From Acetobacteraceae bacterium (GTDB taxonomy: Bacteria; Pseudomonadota; Alphaproteobacteria; Acetobacterales; Acetobacteraceae): a stretch of DNA of 17,315 nucleotides. Within the stretch, counting starts at the first letter, position 1, and each line of letters starts with the position of its first letter. Of this stretch, positions 12,653-17,315 are shown one piece after another. The position numbers were made by a program, and so were the translations under genes. The notes beneath the pieces are model-generated. The model saw only the letters and a program-made list of their open reading frames with translations. It had not been told where the DNA came from and made no database searches. The stretch lies in assembly GCA_947478535.1 (NCBI GenBank), contig CANJXD010000061.1, forward strand, positions 1-17,315, written 5' to 3'.

Positions 12653-14176
12653 ATGGGCCTGTTTGACCCCAAGGGCACCCCCGGCGACGACCGCTTCCTC
12701 GCCTGGCGCGCGACCGGCATGTTCGGCGAATTCATCGACCTCGGCGAAGGCAACAACGCCGCCCTCGGCTTCGGTGGGGATGACATCATCTTCGGCGGCA
12801 GCGGCCGCGACACCATCTTCGGCGATGAGGGCGACGACTACCTCAGCGGCGGCGCCGGCGCCGATGTGCTGCGCGGTGGCGCCGGCAACGACATCCTCTT
12901 CGCTCATCAGGGCGCAGACAGCCTCGATGGCGGCGACGGCGACGACGAGCTCCAGGGCTTCGAGGATGACGGCACGCTGGATGGCGGTGCGGGCAATGAC
13001 ACGCTGGTTGGTGGCACCGGCGCCGATACCCTGCTGGGCCAGCTCGGCAATGACGTGCTGCGCGGCGGTGACGACGCCGATATCCTCGAAGGCGGCGACG
13101 GGCAGGACACGCTGGAGGGCGGCAGCCATGCCGATGCGCTGAACGGCGGCGCGGGGAATGACTACCTCGACGGCGGCACCGGCAATGACGTGATCGATGG
13201 CGGCACCGGCAACGACACGGCGCTGGGCGGCGATGGCGCGGATACGCTGTTCGGCGCCGCTGGCAATGACAACCTCGCCGGCAATGTCGGCAGTGACAGC
13301 CTGGCCGGCGAACAGGGCAATGACACGCTGGATGGCGGGCAGGGCTTCGATACGCTTCAGGGCGGCATGGGGGCGGACCTGCTGCGGGGCGGCGATGACG
13401 CGGACTTGCTGGTGGGCGATGTGTTGGGCGAAGCCGGCTACGGCGCCGATACGCTGCAAGGCGGCAATGGCAACGACACGCTGCGCGGCGAGGCCGGCAA
13501 TGACCGCCTGGATGGCGATGCGGGGGATGACCGGCTTGAGGGCTTTATCGGCAATGACACGCTCTCGGGTGGCCTCGGCAATGACCGGCTGATCGCCGGG
13601 TCCGGCAACGACCAGCTGCGCGGCGATGACGGGCTGGATACGCTGGAAGGCGGCGCGGGCGCCGATGTGCTGGATGGCGGCGCCGGGGCGGATAGCCTGG
13701 TCGGCGGGACGGAGGCCGATATCCTGCGCGGCGGCAGCGGGGATGACGTGCTGTCCGCCGGGGCGGAGGCGGATACGCTGACCGGCGGGGCGGGCCAGGA
13801 TGTGTTGTTCGGCGGGACGGAGGCGGACATCTTCGTCTGGACCCAGGCGGATGTGGTGAAATCCGGCTTCATCGGCCTCGGCACCAAGGGCTTCGCCGGC
13901 CCGCGAGACCTGGTGCAGGATTTCGCCGCCGGGGACCGGCTCGATTTCTCCGGGATCGACGCGGTGCCGGGCGGGGCGGATGACGCCTTCCTGTTTCTCG
14001 GCACGGAACGCTTCCTGGCCGGTGGCAGCATGGGCCAGCTGCGCACCGAGACCCGCGGCGGCAACACGGTGGTGCAACTGGAAGTCAACGGCGACGGCTT
14101 CGCCGACCTGGAGGTGGAACTGACCGGCATCCACAGCCTCCGCCTCGATGCCCAGGTGCAGGATTTCATCCTCTAG
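12653..14176 (+). CDS. RTX calcium-binding repeat protein with serralysin-like C-terminal domain
   Basis: The 507-residue protein is mostly about 38 tandem glycine/aspartate nonapeptides of the GGxGxDxLx type (about 30-385), which fold as a calcium-filled parallel beta roll once outside the cell. The last 110 residues (DLVQDFAAGDRLDFSGID, then GGNTVVQLEVNGDGFADLEV and the terminal DFIL) resemble the C-terminal domain of serralysin-type M10 peptidases, which contains the type I secretion signal. There is no peptidase, lipase or other catalytic domain: only about 28 residues precede the repeats. There is no Sec signal, as expected for type I secretion, and no ABC exporter genes are nearby. I chose the ATG at 12653, with GGAG 6 nt upstream; ATGs at 12638 and 12641 are alternatives. 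A structural, adhesive or surface-layer role is possible. Confidence 0.9.
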   Translation: MGLFDPKGTPGDDRFLAWRATGMFGEFIDLGEGNNAALGFGGDDIIFGGSGRDTIFGDEGDDYLSGGAGADVLRGGAGNDILFAHQGADSLDGGDGDDELQGFEDDGTLDGGAGNDTLVGGTGADTLLGQLGNDVLRGGDDADILEGGDGQDTLEGGSHADALNGGAGNDYLDGGTGNDVIDGGTGNDTALGGDGADTLFGAAGNDNLAGNVGSDSLAGEQGNDTLDGGQGFDTLQGGMGADLLRGGDDADLLVGDVLGEAGYGADTLQGGNGNDTLRGEAGNDRLDGDAGDDRLEGFIGNDTLSGGLGNDRLIAGSGNDQLRGDDGLDTLEGGAGADVLDGGAGADSLVGGTEADILRGGSGDDVLSAGAEADTLTGGAGQDVLFGGTEADIFVWTQADVVKSGFIGLGTKGFAGPRDLVQDFAAGDRLDFSGIDAVPGGADDAFLFLGTERFLAGGSMGQLRTETRGGNTVVQLEVNGDGFADLEVELTGIHSLRLDAQVQDFIL

Positions 14177-14490
14177 CCGGGCTCTGCTGAGGCGGTATCG
14201 GGAAGGGGCTCCGGGCACCGCGCCGGGGCCCTTTCCATGTGCCTGGCCGGAGTCCCGCCAGCCGGGCTGGCCAAGGTGTTTCGCAGGGGGGTCCCAGGGT
14301 GGGGTCCAGCCGGGGGCGCGATTGGCGGAAAAGCGAGGCCGTGCTAAGGGTTAGGCGTGATCGGGGGAGGGTCGGCGCGGGGCATCCCCGGGGCGGTCTT
14401 TCCCGATGCCAGGGAAGCGCCTAATCCCAAGCGCGAAACACCGCATGCAGCCCCTGGCGCCTCGCCGGGGACCGCGACAAGGATGCCCCG
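14177..14490. other. 314-bp intergenic region between the RTX gene and gyrA
   Basis: The left part holds the hairpin described at 14201-14236. The rest should contain the gyrA promoter, but I see no convincing -35/-10 pair; TTGGCG at 14332-14337 has no matching -10 at the right distance. Short open frames here lack ribosome binding sites and family-like sequence. No RNA gene was recognised. Confidence 0.5.
14201..14236 (+). terminator. Terminator hairpin after the RTX gene
   Basis: GGAAGGGGCTCCGG (14201-14214) pairs with CCGGGGCCCTTTCC (14223-14236) over 14 bp with two G-U wobbles and an 8-nt loop. It begins 25 nt after the RTX stop. Only a short pyrimidine stretch ends it, so termination may be partial. 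Confidence 0.6.
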
Positions 14491-17284
<2,794 letters not shown>

Positions 17285-17292
<8 letters not shown>

Positions 17293-17315
17293 GCCGCGCA
17301 TCGGGCTCTATCCCG
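17285..17315 (+). CDS. coaD: Start of pantetheine-phosphate adenylyltransferase (cut by window edge)
   Basis: Only ten codons are visible, [10 protein letters not shown]. The RIGLYP segment matches the first strand of CoaD, which normally continues GTFDP, the start of the nucleotidyltransferase fold. CoaD makes dephospho-CoA from phosphopantetheine and ATP. The ATG at 17285 has GGGGAGGGGAA just upstream and overlaps the end of gyrA by 8 nt. The gyrA-coaD order is common in alphaproteobacteria. The call rests on very few residues and synteny. Confidence 0.75.

Noticed and set aside
12740..13830. Tandem repeats considered as a CRISPR array or DNA satellite
   Set aside because: The repeats are conserved as protein nonapeptides with varied codons and have no constant repeat-spacer structure.
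12386..14218. A 610-codon minus-strand frame with a periodic hydrophobic pattern opposite the RTX gene
   Set aside because: The periodicity (repeated Ile/Val/Ala/Gln units) mirrors the nonapeptide repeats of the RTX gene read backwards, so it is a shadow and not a second repeat protein.
14239..14424. Small plus-strand open frame between the RTX gene and gyrA
   Set aside because: There is no ribosome binding site, the composition is Arg/Gly/Pro-rich as for random GC-rich DNA, and no family is recognisable.

Overview
The window is a chromosomal segment of about 17.3 kb with very high GC. It fits an alphaproteobacterium, most likely an Acetobacteraceae or Roseomonas-like organism. The grounds are the GC-rich codon use, a GTTC-N7-GTTC LexA operator of alphaproteobacterial type between uvrA and ssb, the alphaproteobacterial look of UvrA and GyrA, and the gyrA-coaD gene order. 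The genus is an inference. I found no rRNA, tRNA, CRISPR array, insertion sequence or phage gene.

Layout, left to right. At 2-2019 on the minus strand lie hflX (cut by the window edge) and an Fe-type superoxide dismutase, separated by a clear intrinsic terminator. At 2163-3789 on the plus strand are an NDUFAF6-like squalene/phytoene synthase family protein and an orphan ModA-like periplasmic binding protein. At 3801-8636 on the minus strand are uvrA, a CMP-nonulosonate (sialic acid type) cytidylyltransferase and a protein whose C-terminal half carries all four sialylmotifs of eukaryotic-type GT29 sialyltransferases. At 8808-10423 on the plus strand are ssb, divergent from uvrA across an SOS box, and a ferritin-like 'predicted metal-dependent hydrolase' containing a G10 homopolymer. 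At 10461-11312 on the minus strand is a SAM methyltransferase. At 11537-12525 on the plus strand are a rhodanese lipoprotein and a small unknown lipoprotein. At 12653-14176 is an RTX protein with about 38 calcium-binding nonapeptides. At 14491-17292 is gyrA, overlapping the first codons of coaD at the right edge.

Most of the window is housekeeping: DNA repair and replication (uvrA, ssb, gyrA), ribosome rescue (hflX), oxidative stress (sodB) and CoA synthesis (coaD). The most interesting part is the two-gene unit at 3801-5676. It pairs an enzyme that would make a CMP-activated nonulosonic acid with a GT29-like transferase that would use it, and no sugar synthase gene is nearby. Other points worth a second look are the G10 tract, the uvrA-ssb control region, the protease-less RTX protein with a serralysin-like C-terminus, the acidic insert in HflX and the slippage-prone glycine linker of SSB.
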